Origin: Micromonospora pallida
GTDB taxonomy: Bacteria; Actinomycetota; Actinomycetes; Mycobacteriales; Micromonosporaceae
DNA length: 64,000 bases
NCBI RefSeq assembly: GCF_900090325.1
Contig: NZ_FMHW01000002.1
Location: 868,001-932,000, forward strand
Direction: 5' to 3'
The notes under the pieces are model-generated. The model did not search any database. It was not told the DNA's origin and saw only the letters and a program-made list of their open reading frames with translations. Below are positions 8,464 to 17,600 of the stretch, piece by piece. The first letter of the stretch is position 1. Each line of letters begins with the position of its first letter. Both the position numbers and the translations under genes were made by a program.

Positions 8464-9654
8464 ATGACCGACCGTCTCCGCGATGTCTACATCGTCGACG
8501 CCGTACGCACCCCGATCGGCCGTTACGGCGGCGCGTTTGCCGGCACCCGCCCCGACGACCTCGCCGCCCACGTGGTCCGGGCGCTTGTCGACCGCACGGC
8601 CAACCTAGACCCGGCACGTATCGACGATGTTCTGTTCGGCAACGCCAACGGCGCCGGTGAAGAGAACCGCGACGTGGCCCGGATGGCGGTGCTGCTCGCC
8701 GGGTTGCCCGTCAGCGTTCCCGGCGCCACCGTCAACCGGCTGTGCGGGTCCGGCTTGGAGGCCGTCATCCAGGCGGCGCGCGCCATCGCGCACGGTGACG
8801 CCTCGATCGTGATCGCCGGTGGCGTCGAGTCGATGAGCCGCGCCCCGTGGGTGCTACCCAAGCCCGAACGCGGCTTCCCCGTCGGCCACCAGCAGATGTA
8901 CTCGACCACCCTGGGCTGGCGGATGGTCAACCCGCGCATGCCGAAGGAGTGGACGATCCCGCTCGGCGAGGGCGCCGAGTTGGTGGCCGACCGGTACGGG
9001 ATCACCCGCGAAGCGCAGGACGCCTATGCCCTCGCCAGCCACGAGAAGGCCGTCCATGCCTGGACGGATGGTTGCTACGACGCGGAAGTCGTCGCCTACG
9101 CCGGGGTTGACCTGCTGCGCGACGAGTGCATCCGCGACGACACCACCGCCAACGCGCTCGCCCGTCTTAAGCCCGTCTTCCGTGCCGATGGCACGGTGAC
9201 CGCCGGGAACTCGTCGCCGCTCAACGACGGGGCAGCCGCCCTGCTACTCACCGACGAAGACGGCCTGCGCTCCACCGGCCGCGAACCGCTCGCCCGGGTC
9301 CGGGCCTCGGCGGTCACCGGCATCGAGCCCCAGTACTTCGGGGCTGGACCGATCGAGGCGGTGCGCAGGGCTCTGGCCAAGGCCGGCCGCAGCTTCGCCG
9401 ACCTGCACACCGTCGAGCTCAACGAGGCCTTCGCCGCGCAGGCGCTCGCGTGTCTCGGGGAATGGCCCGACCTCGACCCGACAATGGTGAACCCACGCGG
9501 CGGCGCGATCGCGATCGGCCACCCGCTCGGCGCCTCCGGTGCCCGCATCGCCGGGGCAGTCGCCCACCAGCTTGCCGACGCCGGAACGGGCACCGGGCTC
9601 GCCGCCTTGTGCATCGGCGTCGGCCAGGGGCTGGCCCTGGTGCTCGAACGCTGA
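8464..9654 (+). CDS. Thiolase (acetyl-CoA acyltransferase)
   Basis: The 396-residue protein has the degradative thiolase layout: DAVRTPIGRYGGAF at the N-terminus, nucleophilic Cys in NRLCGSGLEA (about residue 91), the His of GGAIAIGHPLGASGARI and the second Cys in ALCIGVGQG. Its sequence recalls beta-ketoadipyl-CoA-type thiolases, so the released fragment could be acetyl-CoA or succinyl-CoA. ATG 8464 follows an AAGGAG site. A 272-bp gap separates it from the SDR gene, so it may have its own promoter. It is the last gene of the catabolic cluster. Confidence 0.9.
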   Translation: MTDRLRDVYIVDAVRTPIGRYGGAFAGTRPDDLAAHVVRALVDRTANLDPARIDDVLFGNANGAGEENRDVARMAVLLAGLPVSVPGATVNRLCGSGLEAVIQAARAIAHGDASIVIAGGVESMSRAPWVLPKPERGFPVGHQQMYSTTLGWRMVNPRMPKEWTIPLGEGAELVADRYGITREAQDAYALASHEKAVHAWTDGCYDAEVVAYAGVDLLRDECIRDDTTANALARLKPVFRADGTVTAGNSSPLNDGAAALLLTDEDGLRSTGREPLARVRASAVTGIEPQYFGAGPIEAVRRALAKAGRSFADLHTVELNEAFAAQALACLGEWPDLDPTMVNPRGGAIAIGHPLGASGARIAGAVAHQLADAGTGTGLAALCIGVGQGLALVLER

Positions 9655-10198
9655 CGTCAGCCCCGCCAGACATCCGGGCATGCTCGCCCCCTCGTCGCGT
9701 ACGTCGTCTGGCTCGCCATCGCGGTCGCGGTGCATGGAGCGATCAACCCGAGTTGGAGATGCTGCCCCTGCGGCCGGGGCACCTGCGGTGGACCGCTCCT
9801 GCTGCCTCCGGCGGGCATGGCTCCCGGAGAAGAGTGGTCGCCCGACGGATAGGCGTGCCAGGTGAACGGGCGGGTCCGCACCGGAACTGGCTTCCGTTGC
9901 CGGCCCGGGACCCCATCCACCAGGGAGAGTGGCTATCAGGCCAGCGTGACGGCGCCGAAACGGCGCAACCGGCGTTGGGATTCGGCTTGTATCGATCAAC
10001 CGACACGAACCCCCATGCCCGGTCTTGACGGTCGGGCCGAACCGCCTCGGCGCCCCCCCGTTACCCCCCCCCCCCCGAAAACCCTGGCCCGATGCTGACA
10101 ATCAGTAACAAGCGATGACTGGTTCGTGGCCGCGTTTGCCCAGCTCAATGACAGCTTTCGACAAGCAATGACAAGTCCTGGATCATCACGGCCGGTAA
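9655..10198. other. Gene-poor boundary between the catabolic operon and the accessory island
   Basis: No supported gene is seen in these 544 bases. They contain a run of 13 C residues at 10064-10076 followed by GAAAACCC. A similar C-run followed by GAAAACCCC recurs near 10304, after the tRNA fragment. The sequence looks like decayed element-flanking DNA. Confidence 0.6.
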
Positions 10199-10233
10199 CA
10201 AGGGGTCGTCGGTTCGAATCCGGCCGTCCCGAC
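10199..10233 (+). other. tRNA-Pro 3'-end fragment, likely attachment site remnant
   Basis: The bases from CAAGGGGTCG through the T-arm (stem 10208-10212 with 10220-10224, loop TTCGAAT) to the acceptor strand CGTCCCG plus discriminator A match the 3' end of a bacterial tRNA-Pro. The 5' half of a tRNA is not present upstream, so this is not a working tRNA gene. The fragment sits next to an integrase C-terminal remnant, as expected for an att site of a pSAM2-like element, a class known to use tRNA-Pro. Confidence 0.72.
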
Positions 10234-10239
10234 AGACGC

Positions 10240-10274
10240 AAAGCCCTGACCAGCGAAAAGCTGGTCAGGGCTTT
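10240..10274. terminator. Perfect 15-bp stem hairpin after the tRNA fragment
   Basis: AAAGCCCTGACCAGC pairs perfectly with GCTGGTCAGGGCTTT around a 5-base loop, a rho-independent-like structure in either direction. An equivalent but less perfect hairpin follows the second tRNA fragment at 32045. Confidence 0.8.
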
Positions 10275-10345
10275 GATCGTCTTCTATAGAGTTTTGAACC
10301 TCCCCCCGAAAACCCCTCGTTTACCCGGGTCGGCAACCAGGTTTG

Positions 10346-10426
10346 TCATCGGTATGCATCGCTGCCTGTGAGGGGTGTGGGACGCCTGTTACGGTCGGCA
10401 CCGAGGCGCTCGAGGATGTCGGAGAC
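10346..10426 (-). pseudogene. Tyrosine integrase C-terminal remnant
   Basis: The reverse strand encodes VSDILERLGADRNRRPTP and a short tail, nearly identical to the last residues of the intact integrase at 32150-33361. Everything upstream of VSDILERL has been lost and replaced by other sequence and a heptanucleotide array. The spacer between this remnant and the tRNA fragment also resembles the spacer beside the intact integrase, so the two are ends of related elements in the same orientation. Confidence 0.82.
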
Positions 10427-10480
10427 CAGGGCTGGAAATCCGGGCATCCCGAGGTGGTGATCGCGTGTGTTCAGGCTCTT

Positions 10481-10605
10481 CCGCCGACCGCCGACCGCCG
10501 ACCGCCGACCGCCGACCGCCGACCGCCGACCGCCGACCGCCGACCGCCGACCGCCGACCGCCGACCGCCGACCGCCGACCGCCGACCGCCGACCGCCGAC
10601 CGCCG
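10481..10605. repeat. Heptanucleotide tandem repeat, about 17.9 copies of CCGCCGA
   Basis: Seventeen perfect CCGCCGA units run from 10481 to 10599, followed by a six-base partial copy. It lies just beyond the integrase remnant. All copies are identical, which suggests recent slippage expansion. Any reading frame through it gives a seven-residue repeat and is unlikely to be a real protein. Confidence 0.95.
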
Positions 10606-10855
10606 CGCGACCGCGCTTCGGATCGTAGAACTGGTGGTGGCAGGCCATTCGGACCAGCCTGCGCCGAGCGACAAGGCCGCCTGACCGCCGAGCGGTGGTG
10701 CGCCCAAAGTAGGCGCACCACCGCTTTTTCGGTCAATAGGTAACTGCGGAGCGCCTGTATGCGAACCAGGCTATACTGCTGTGCGGCGGACTTGTAGCCG
10801 GCTGCTCGGTTGTCGCGCCGATTCGAGGAACCACGCCAGGCGTTATGCTGCCTGG

Positions 10856-11902
10856 GTGAGCATCGATGCCACGAACATGGGCCGTGTTGGCGTTCACGTG
10901 GCTGGTGCGATCCTTGAGGGTCAGCTCGGCTGGAGGTTTCGCGAACAGCATGAGTCCGATTGGGGAATCGATGCCCTCGTGGAGATCGTGAGCAACGGCC
11001 ACCCAACCGGCAAGATTGTCGCCCTGCAAATCAAGGCCGGGCAATCATGGTTTCAACATCGTTCCCACAACGGTTGGACCTTTTACGGCACCAAGCGGCA
11101 CCGGCTCTATTGGCTCGGGCATGACCTGCCGGTTCTTGTGGTTCTTGTTGACCCGCGAACCGGGATGGCGTACTGGGCGCACGTTACCGAGATCGATGCA
11201 GAGCCCACAGCCAGTGCGTTCAAGCTGAACATTCCTGAGTATCAGGTGTTGGGGCCAAGCGCCGCGAGGCAGATCGAGCAGATTCGTCGCATGTGGCAAC
11301 CAGTGCGCGGCGATCGGTGGTCACGTGCTCGTGACGCCATCGCTAGCTGCCGTGCTGTCGGCATACCCGTTGCGCCGTCGGCATCCTTGTGGGATGCCTT
11401 CGCAGCGAGCCTTCCCGCCAGCCAGTTGTCGACGTCTGCGGCCATAACGTTCGGGCTGCGCCTCAGCGGCGATGCTCCCGCCACGGTCAAGACGGCGGCG
11501 ACCGACCATCGAAGCCCGGTACGTCTTACGCTGGAAGACCTGCGCGGGACCTGGTTTCCTAGTGGGAGCACGGAAGTTTTCGTCTGCGAGAACCATGTGG
11601 TCGTCGAGTCCGTCATCCGAACCCTGGGAGTTCGCAGTCGGCCGCTCATTGTGCTCGGAGGTTTTCCAGGCAAGGCGACCGAATACCTCCTACTCGGACT
11701 CGGTTTCGCTGGCTGTGTCGTCCAGGTTCACGCCGATCACGATGCTGTAGGGAGAAAAATCAAGGGAACGTTGTTCGGGCAGACCATTAAGTTCCACGAG
11801 TGGAAGCCGTGCAAAGACCGCGCCTTGACGGAACTCAGAACATCGAGGGCAGAAGAGCTATGCCTACCCGATCTGCTCGGAGCTTTGCGAATTGCTGATT
11901 GA
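10856..11902 (+). CDS. DUF4365 nuclease-like and DUF2399/TOPRIM-like fusion protein
   Basis: With the GTG at 10856 the protein has 348 residues. Residues 10-150 resemble DUF4365, a PD-(D/E)XK-like domain: SDWGIDALVE (Asp 39, Glu 43) followed by LQIKAGQSWF (Gln 58, Lys 60). The C-terminal half carries a TOPRIM-like set, FVCENHVVVES (Glu 245) and VHADHDAVGRKI (Asp 294, Asp 296), similar to the DUF2399 domain of JetD and TIGR02679 proteins. The longer reading frame from 10781 adds an unconserved N-terminus. The gene sits alone just inside the island end. A DNA-targeting defence role is inferred from domains and location. Confidence 0.72.
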   Translation: MSIDATNMGRVGVHVAGAILEGQLGWRFREQHESDWGIDALVEIVSNGHPTGKIVALQIKAGQSWFQHRSHNGWTFYGTKRHRLYWLGHDLPVLVVLVDPRTGMAYWAHVTEIDAEPTASAFKLNIPEYQVLGPSAARQIEQIRRMWQPVRGDRWSRARDAIASCRAVGIPVAPSASLWDAFAASLPASQLSTSAAITFGLRLSGDAPATVKTAATDHRSPVRLTLEDLRGTWFPSGSTEVFVCENHVVVESVIRTLGVRSRPLIVLGGFPGKATEYLLLGLGFAGCVVQVHADHDAVGRKIKGTLFGQTIKFHEWKPCKDRALTELRTSRAEELCLPDLLGALRIAD

Positions 11903-12093
11903 GTAGTCTTGTGGAGCCCGGACACGCCCGGCGCGGACCTGCCCGTGCTGGCGGTCGACGCCCAGAGCGCTCTGACCGGTGGCACTGCGGCCATCGGCCG
12001 TCCTACCGAGGTCCGGCGCAACGGGCGCCCAACCGGTCAGGACGCCCGGCGTGCCTTCCTGAACCGGTGAAACATGTCAACGATGATGTCGGT

Positions 12094-13071
12094 ATGAGCA
12101 CCGAGGTCACCGAAACGTGGCTCGACGACGAGGCCTGGAGCGCCAGCCGGGACGAGCTGTTCGACTGGCTACGCCAGCGCGGCTGGTCCGACAACCAGGG
12201 CGTGCTGGAGTACCCGCCGTCGCGGCCACCGTGTCTGATCACCGTCGTGTCGCCGATGGCGAACCCGTGCAAGCCCACCACCATCGACACCGAATTATCC
12301 GTCTATCCGCCGCTGGTGGAGTTCGCGCTCGACGGCCGCGAGGACATTTATGACGACAGCCCAAAGAGCTGGAAGTACACGGACACGCCCAGCGAGCGGG
12401 AGGTCACGGGCGGTCCGGAGCTGTCTGCCGCCGCTGACGTGGTGACCTCGATGAACGTGGGGGAGGAAGATCCGAGCCACATCCGCGACATGATCGACAT
12501 GATCGAGGGATGGCGATGGCCGCATACCCTGCCGTCGAAAGATGATCCATGGGTGCAGTTCTGGGAGCCGGGCTACCCCGCCGGGCTCGATGACGCTGAA
12601 GCTGCACTCGCCACGCAGGGCTGGCAGCGCAGCGTCCACCTTACCGAAGGCGACGTCTTGAGCCGGGGCACGATCTGCTGGCGGCTCGCCAACCCAAAGG
12701 CCAAGTACGGCACGGTCATCACCGTTAGCAGCAGCCACCTCGGTTACCAGGTTTCACCGCCGATGGCGGACTCGGTGTGGGTCAACTACCCAGACACTGC
12801 CGCGCTCCTTCATGCCCTGGGCGCCGTTGAGCGATGGACCCCTGACGAGCTTCCTCGCTGGGCGTTCGCGAAACCGTCAGCGCTGCTCGAAGCCGCGTGC
12901 CCCGACTGCGCTCAGCCGGCTGGGCAGCGATGCACCTCCGCTCTTGAACCGAGTATGAGCGCCGTACACGCCTCGCGGGTTCCCGAACGGCTCACCGCCG
13001 TCCACGTTCCCGCTGCCAAACCCCGCCCCGGCCAGCGACCCGTCAACGCGCGGCGATCCAAGAAACGCTGA
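12094..13071 (+). CDS. Hypothetical protein with two related N-terminal units and a C-terminal zinc ribbon
   Basis: The protein has 325 residues from ATG 12094 (an upstream in-frame GTG lies at 12067). Two segments look alike, each with an acidic helix followed by GW: DELFDWLRQRGWSDN near residue 20 and AEAALATQGWQRS near 170, faintly like the DUF317 domains of Streptomyces. The end carries CPDCAQPAGQRC and VHASRVPERL, a small zinc-ribbon type common in actinobacterial and phage proteins. I do not recognise the family and assign no function. Confidence 0.6.
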   Translation: MSTEVTETWLDDEAWSASRDELFDWLRQRGWSDNQGVLEYPPSRPPCLITVVSPMANPCKPTTIDTELSVYPPLVEFALDGREDIYDDSPKSWKYTDTPSEREVTGGPELSAAADVVTSMNVGEEDPSHIRDMIDMIEGWRWPHTLPSKDDPWVQFWEPGYPAGLDDAEAALATQGWQRSVHLTEGDVLSRGTICWRLANPKAKYGTVITVSSSHLGYQVSPPMADSVWVNYPDTAALLHALGAVERWTPDELPRWAFAKPSALLEAACPDCAQPAGQRCTSALEPSMSAVHASRVPERLTAVHVPAAKPRPGQRPVNARRSKKR

Positions 13072-13217
13072 AGCACCAGCAAACGCCCCAACCGGGCCAC
13101 ACGAACGGTCGGGAAGCCAAGTTCGGACGATTCTCACTGAGTTGACGCAAGCGCCAAGTCAGGCGGTCCATAAGCCGTGAGAAACCGCCATCGGCGATGG
13201 CAAACTACATTCGATCA

Positions 13218-14285
13218 CTAACGACCTCGTGCACGGTTGGTCGCACGAAGATGAGCGTCGTCTCACCGAACGTGGGGTGCGGCGGGTAGGGCCCTGATTC
13301 GCCGGGCGTTGTGTTCGATGCGGTCGGTGTGTTGGTGCTCGGACAGGAGGCCGGCGATCGCGCGGATGCTGGCGTCGAAGGATTCGCGTCGGCCGTGGTA
13401 GCGGCCCAGAATCCGCCAGTTCTTCAGGTGTCCGATGGCATGCTCGACGCGGATGCGCTGGGAGGAGTGCCGCTTGCGGGTCGCCTCGTGCGCGGCGATG
13501 ACGCTCGGTGGCAGTGAGGTCTGGCGTTTTCGCGGCTTGGGTCTGGGGGTGATGACCGCGCCGCCGGTGTCGGCTCCCAGGCCCTGGTAGCCGGCGTCAG
13601 CGAGAATCTGCACGCCCAGTGGCGCTTGCAGGAGAAGGTCGACCAGTCCGGCGGTGCGTGCCTGGGTGATGTCGTGCATCGAGCCTGGACGTGTCTCGCC
13701 GCAGAACAGCAGCCGGCCGAGCGGATCACAGATCACCAGGGCTTTCATCGTGTTCAGCCGGGCTTTGCCGGACACGAACCGGTCCCGCCCGCTCCGCCCG
13801 GCGATCGGCCGGCGTACCCGCACTTCGGTGGCGTCCATCAACGCCTGCGGGTGGTGCCCGAGGTAGGCCACGACGTCAGCGAGGGTGCGTAGCCTGATGC
13901 CGTCGTATACCCGGCAGCCACGCTCGGCCAGCAGCGGTCGGATCTCCGCGATACTGCGGCTGATCGTCGAGCGGTGCACCCCGAACCAAGCCGCGACTAC
14001 GTCGTGGGTCAGCCCGTGCCGCAGATGCACCAGCGTGGCCAGCAGCCGATCAACGAACCCGAACCGGTGCTTGGCGTCAGCTCCGATCCGACGACGGCGT
14101 GTCCGCGAGGCGAGCCGGTCACGGTGCCGTGCCCGCCATTGCGGCCCCACCTCGCTGACCAGGCTCTCTATCACCGAGCGGGACAGACCCGTCAGCCGAC
14201 GATTCGTCATGATCGCAGCACCAACCATGGCCGGAACAACGATCATCGATACTCAAGGATTCGCAACCGTGCACGAGGTCGTTAG
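13218..14285 (-). mobile_element. IS5-family insertion sequence, intact ends
   Basis: A perfect 22-bp inverted repeat bounds the element: left copy 13218-13239 (CTAACGACCTCGTGCACGGTTG) is written here only as its first and last bases CTAACG...GGTTG, with the exact reverse complement at 14264-14285. It contains one transposase gene on the minus strand. The left end shows CTA and the right end TAG, compatible with insertion at a TA-containing target. It interrupts the HD-domain gene to its right. Confidence 0.88.
13263..14246 (-). CDS. IS5-family DDE transposase
   Basis: The 327-residue protein has an N-terminal helix-turn-helix region (GLTHDVVAAWFGVHRSTISRSI, about 78-100) and a DDE nuclease core: MDATEVRV with the first Asp, LADAGYQGLG with the second Asp, and a C-terminal VEHAIGHLKNWRIL with the catalytic Glu. 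The gene fills most of the element and has no frameshift, so it may be active. Confidence 0.88.
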   Translation of the reverse strand: MIVVPAMVGAAIMTNRRLTGLSRSVIESLVSEVGPQWRARHRDRLASRTRRRRIGADAKHRFGFVDRLLATLVHLRHGLTHDVVAAWFGVHRSTISRSIAEIRPLLAERGCRVYDGIRLRTLADVVAYLGHHPQALMDATEVRVRRPIAGRSGRDRFVSGKARLNTMKALVICDPLGRLLFCGETRPGSMHDITQARTAGLVDLLLQAPLGVQILADAGYQGLGADTGGAVITPRPKPRKRQTSLPPSVIAAHEATRKRHSSQRIRVEHAIGHLKNWRILGRYHGRRESFDASIRAIAGLLSEHQHTDRIEHNARRIRALPAAPHVR

Positions 14286-14507
14286 CCCAGCTAGGCGATA
14301 GCCAAAGCCCTCGTTCAGGAGCCACCGTGCCCCGTCCAAGGCATGGAAGCCGGTTTCAGCGATGTCCGGCGCATATCCGACGTCGTGCAGCCATGCCGAA
14401 GGTGTGAGGACATCCTGCTCTTTAATGCTCAGCCCTAGCTTCAGCCCTGCGGCCTTCTGCGCAACAGCTTGCACGTGCCGCCAACGCCGTGGAAGCGCGG
14501 CCGCCAA
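14286..14507 (-). pseudogene. HD-domain phosphohydrolase fragment truncated by the IS5 element
   Basis: The remaining residues contain RRWRHVQAVAQKA, then SAWLHDVGYAP with the HD metal motif and TGFHALDGARWL, the pattern of small actinobacterial HD-domain proteins. Coding ends at the IS5 inverted repeat, and no continuation is seen on the other side. The start is likely TTG 14507 or slightly upstream. It could not form a complete HD domain. Confidence 0.7.
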
Positions 14508-14624
14508 CTGACGTTCAGCTGCTTTGAGCGGCTCGCTGCGCGAAAGACATCACGCTCTCAAGGATAGAACCTGCCTTGACGTCGGAGCCAGAGCCCTGCT
14601 CGGGTCTGGTTAAGTGGCCGACCG

Positions 14625-17600
14625 CTAAACCGTCGACCCGTTGATCGACAAGCAAATCTTCGCACCGTGAGGAAGGTTCGACCGGATTTCTCGGGCGATC
14701 GTCGGGAAGCTTTCAGTGCGGACGTATCGGATTCGATTATGCCGGACGGGTGAGTAAAGATCGGCTACTGAGTCTGGGACGAGGATTCCGATCTCAAGGC
14801 GCTTCAGCCCTCCTAGTGCGCGGATTGTCCGTATCGCGCCCGAACTGACCGTTGGGTAGTTGTACTCATGTCCGCCTGACAGAATAGAATCACGCAGTTG
14901 ATCCTCTGCGACCACAACTCGAAGAACTTCAAGTCGGGGCAGATTGCGCAGCAGCTCAACTTCCGCCCCGGATGGCCATCCAGAAATAGACACTTCCTTC
15001 AATGAGGGAAGATTGCCAATTTTTGCGAGGCTCGGACGGTGCCAATCCAGAACAGTCCGGCTTGAGTCGATGCAAAACCATGCCGGTGCGCGGTGCGCAT
15101 AGTCGACCGCGGACGCCATCCAACGCTGGGCTAGAAAATCTATCCGTTCAAGGGTGGAGTTATTTGGTAGATCGAGGCCATTCCTGGGAATCGCGCTGAC
15201 ATCTAGTGTCAAGCGCCGGAGGTCGGGAAGCGAGACTATCGCGCTGACGTGAGCCTCAATGGATGCGCTATTTGGAATACCGAGCAGTGCCAATTCCCGC
15301 AAGCGGGTTCCGTGTAGGCTCTGAAGGCCATTTTGAATAAAGGATTCGTGAATTATTAGGGTGTCTAGTTCAGGGCAAGACGCCGCGTCTTCCAGATCAG
15401 TGACGGCTACGCTATCGAGGATAAGAGTGCGAAGGTTTCGGTGGCCCCTGAGGTGAGAAAGCTGATCGAGGGCTACGGTTTCAGCACCGGGCACCTCTTG
15501 CACTACGAGTGTGTTTAGTGCCTCCAGCTTTGCTGCGGCTTGGAGTTGGCGTGGGCCGTGAGCCCGGACGGATACATCATCAAGACGCATATCACCGAGA
15601 ACGGCACTGGCGTAGGATTCCACTGCAGATTCAGGCCAGTAGGCGGCAAGCTTGCCCCTCACCGCCCGGCTTTGCGATTTACCGATCCGAGCCAGCACGG
15701 GGAGGGCATCCTCGATATCGAAGCGGTTTACGGTCTCGATGAGTAGGGTGCCCTCTGTATCCGTCAGCAGGGTAGGGTCCGGAATCACGTCCAGCACCAC
15801 TTCGCCAGCGGCGGCAATTAGATCGACCTGCCGCCAGTCCTCCGGAACAACGAGCCGCGAAGCCTTCTCTCGTACTTCCGATACGAGTGTCGGATCGAGG
15901 GCGCCAGGGTGCTCTAGGCACGAAACTGCCAGCAGATAAAGCCGTCGCCTAACGTCATCTTCTTCCTCTCCGCGCTCCACTAGCCCTCGTATAACCCGCT
16001 CTCGCTCGTCTCTACGGCTGTGTCCGACGGCCATCACTACGACTTCACGCCAGTGATCCTCGTGGGCATGCTTGATCATGGCGTCGATATCGCCATCGTC
16101 AAGGATGGCCTGCGCAGCCAGATATTCTTGAAACGTCTTGTGCAAAAAATCGATTCTTCCGACGACTGGCTCCCTCAATATTCCGGACCGAAGAAGCAGG
16201 AAATTTAAGACATCAGATGGTCGGGAATCGACATACGGCATTGCCTTCATGTATCGCGACAGCCGATTGGTCGCGTCTCGCCTGTCGCAATCCGTCCAAC
16301 CGTTGCGCACGAGCCAATACGCCAGCTGGCCAAGCAAGGCCTCTTGGTCCTGCTGAGACAGGTTGACTCTATCTGCGTTGATGCCCCGCGATTCGTCGCG
16401 GCGCACGAGTAGCATTTCAAGGGCGGCTCGATACAACCCCATCCGGTCCTGTGGCAATTGCCGGAAGCGCTCAAGGTGTAGGGCGCAAATCAGAGCGCAT
16501 AGTAGCGGGTTAGTGGCTAACCTACGGAGGTCCCGGCGCCGGGCGAGCTTGTCCAAGAGTTCTGACTCGTAAGTAGCCAATGCATGCCCAGAATCATCAC
16601 GAACCTGCCGGATTGCCTTGTGCCATTGACCGACGAATGCTCGAACATCAGACGCCCCCATCGGTAGAAGCATAAAGGTATCGAATTTGCTTGGTACAAG
16701 AACCTTGCCGTCGACGGCAGGTGGACGAGACGTAATCACGTATGTGGAATTCGGGTAAGTCTTCACTAGGTCGTTGAGCCATATCCAGACGTCTCCTCGT
16801 CGATTTTGAGGCAGTTCGTCAACCCCGTCGATTAGGACGAGAGCACGTCCCGAATTCAGAACCGATGACGCCCACTTCGGAGGTGCCTCGGATGATAGGG
16901 CGGGGGCGATCTCTCGCGGAAACAGGTCGGGCGTGGGCAAGTCTTGTAGCGCGTACCGGCGGAGCGGAAGCAGGAAGGGTATGCCCGCCGACCATCCTTC
17001 CGGAAGGCTTTCGGGAGACTGCACCGAGTTAACTGCCAGCCATTGCAGTAAGGTCGTTTTTCCTGAACCAGCTTCTCCTCGTATTAGAACGCGTTTTGCG
17101 TCAGCCAGAGCTTCATGGACTCTCAGCCGATCCGCGCCAGCGCGCCCGTTACGTCGATTCGCCTGCTCGGAGGATGCGTTAAGACTGAGATAGGCAGTGC
17201 TCAAAGAGTAGGCATCGCTGTGCCGCAGGGTTACACCGAAGAGTTGCAGGCGGTCGAGCTTGTCGAGCACCATCTCCAAGTATCTTCGCTCGAAGTTGAG
17301 GAGGTCGTGAGATTCTGAGTTTTCCGAGAGTCTATCCAGAGAGTTAGCCATCTCTCCCGTGCGGCGTACGAGCTCTACCTGTACCCGACGCGTGAACTCT
17401 GGCTGCCGCGTAATGAACTCAACGATCTGCCAGCAGCACTCTCGCAGCACGCGCTCATAGGCGATCGTTTCCTCGCCACTCAATGCTGCTTTTGCGGCTC
17501 GATCGGGATCGCTCCTACGGACTTGTGTATACAGGCGATCGGGGTCTAAGTCAATCTCCAGGAGACTTGAGGCCGTTACCGTTGGCATTTTTCCGAGGGT

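Noticed and set aside
10481..10605. Possible CRISPR array
   Set aside because: The repeat unit is seven bases with no spacers, and no cas genes are present.
10343..11006. Long open frames across the heptanucleotide repeat on both strands
   Set aside because: They consist of a seven-residue repeat created by the simple sequence and have no start signals or conserved content.
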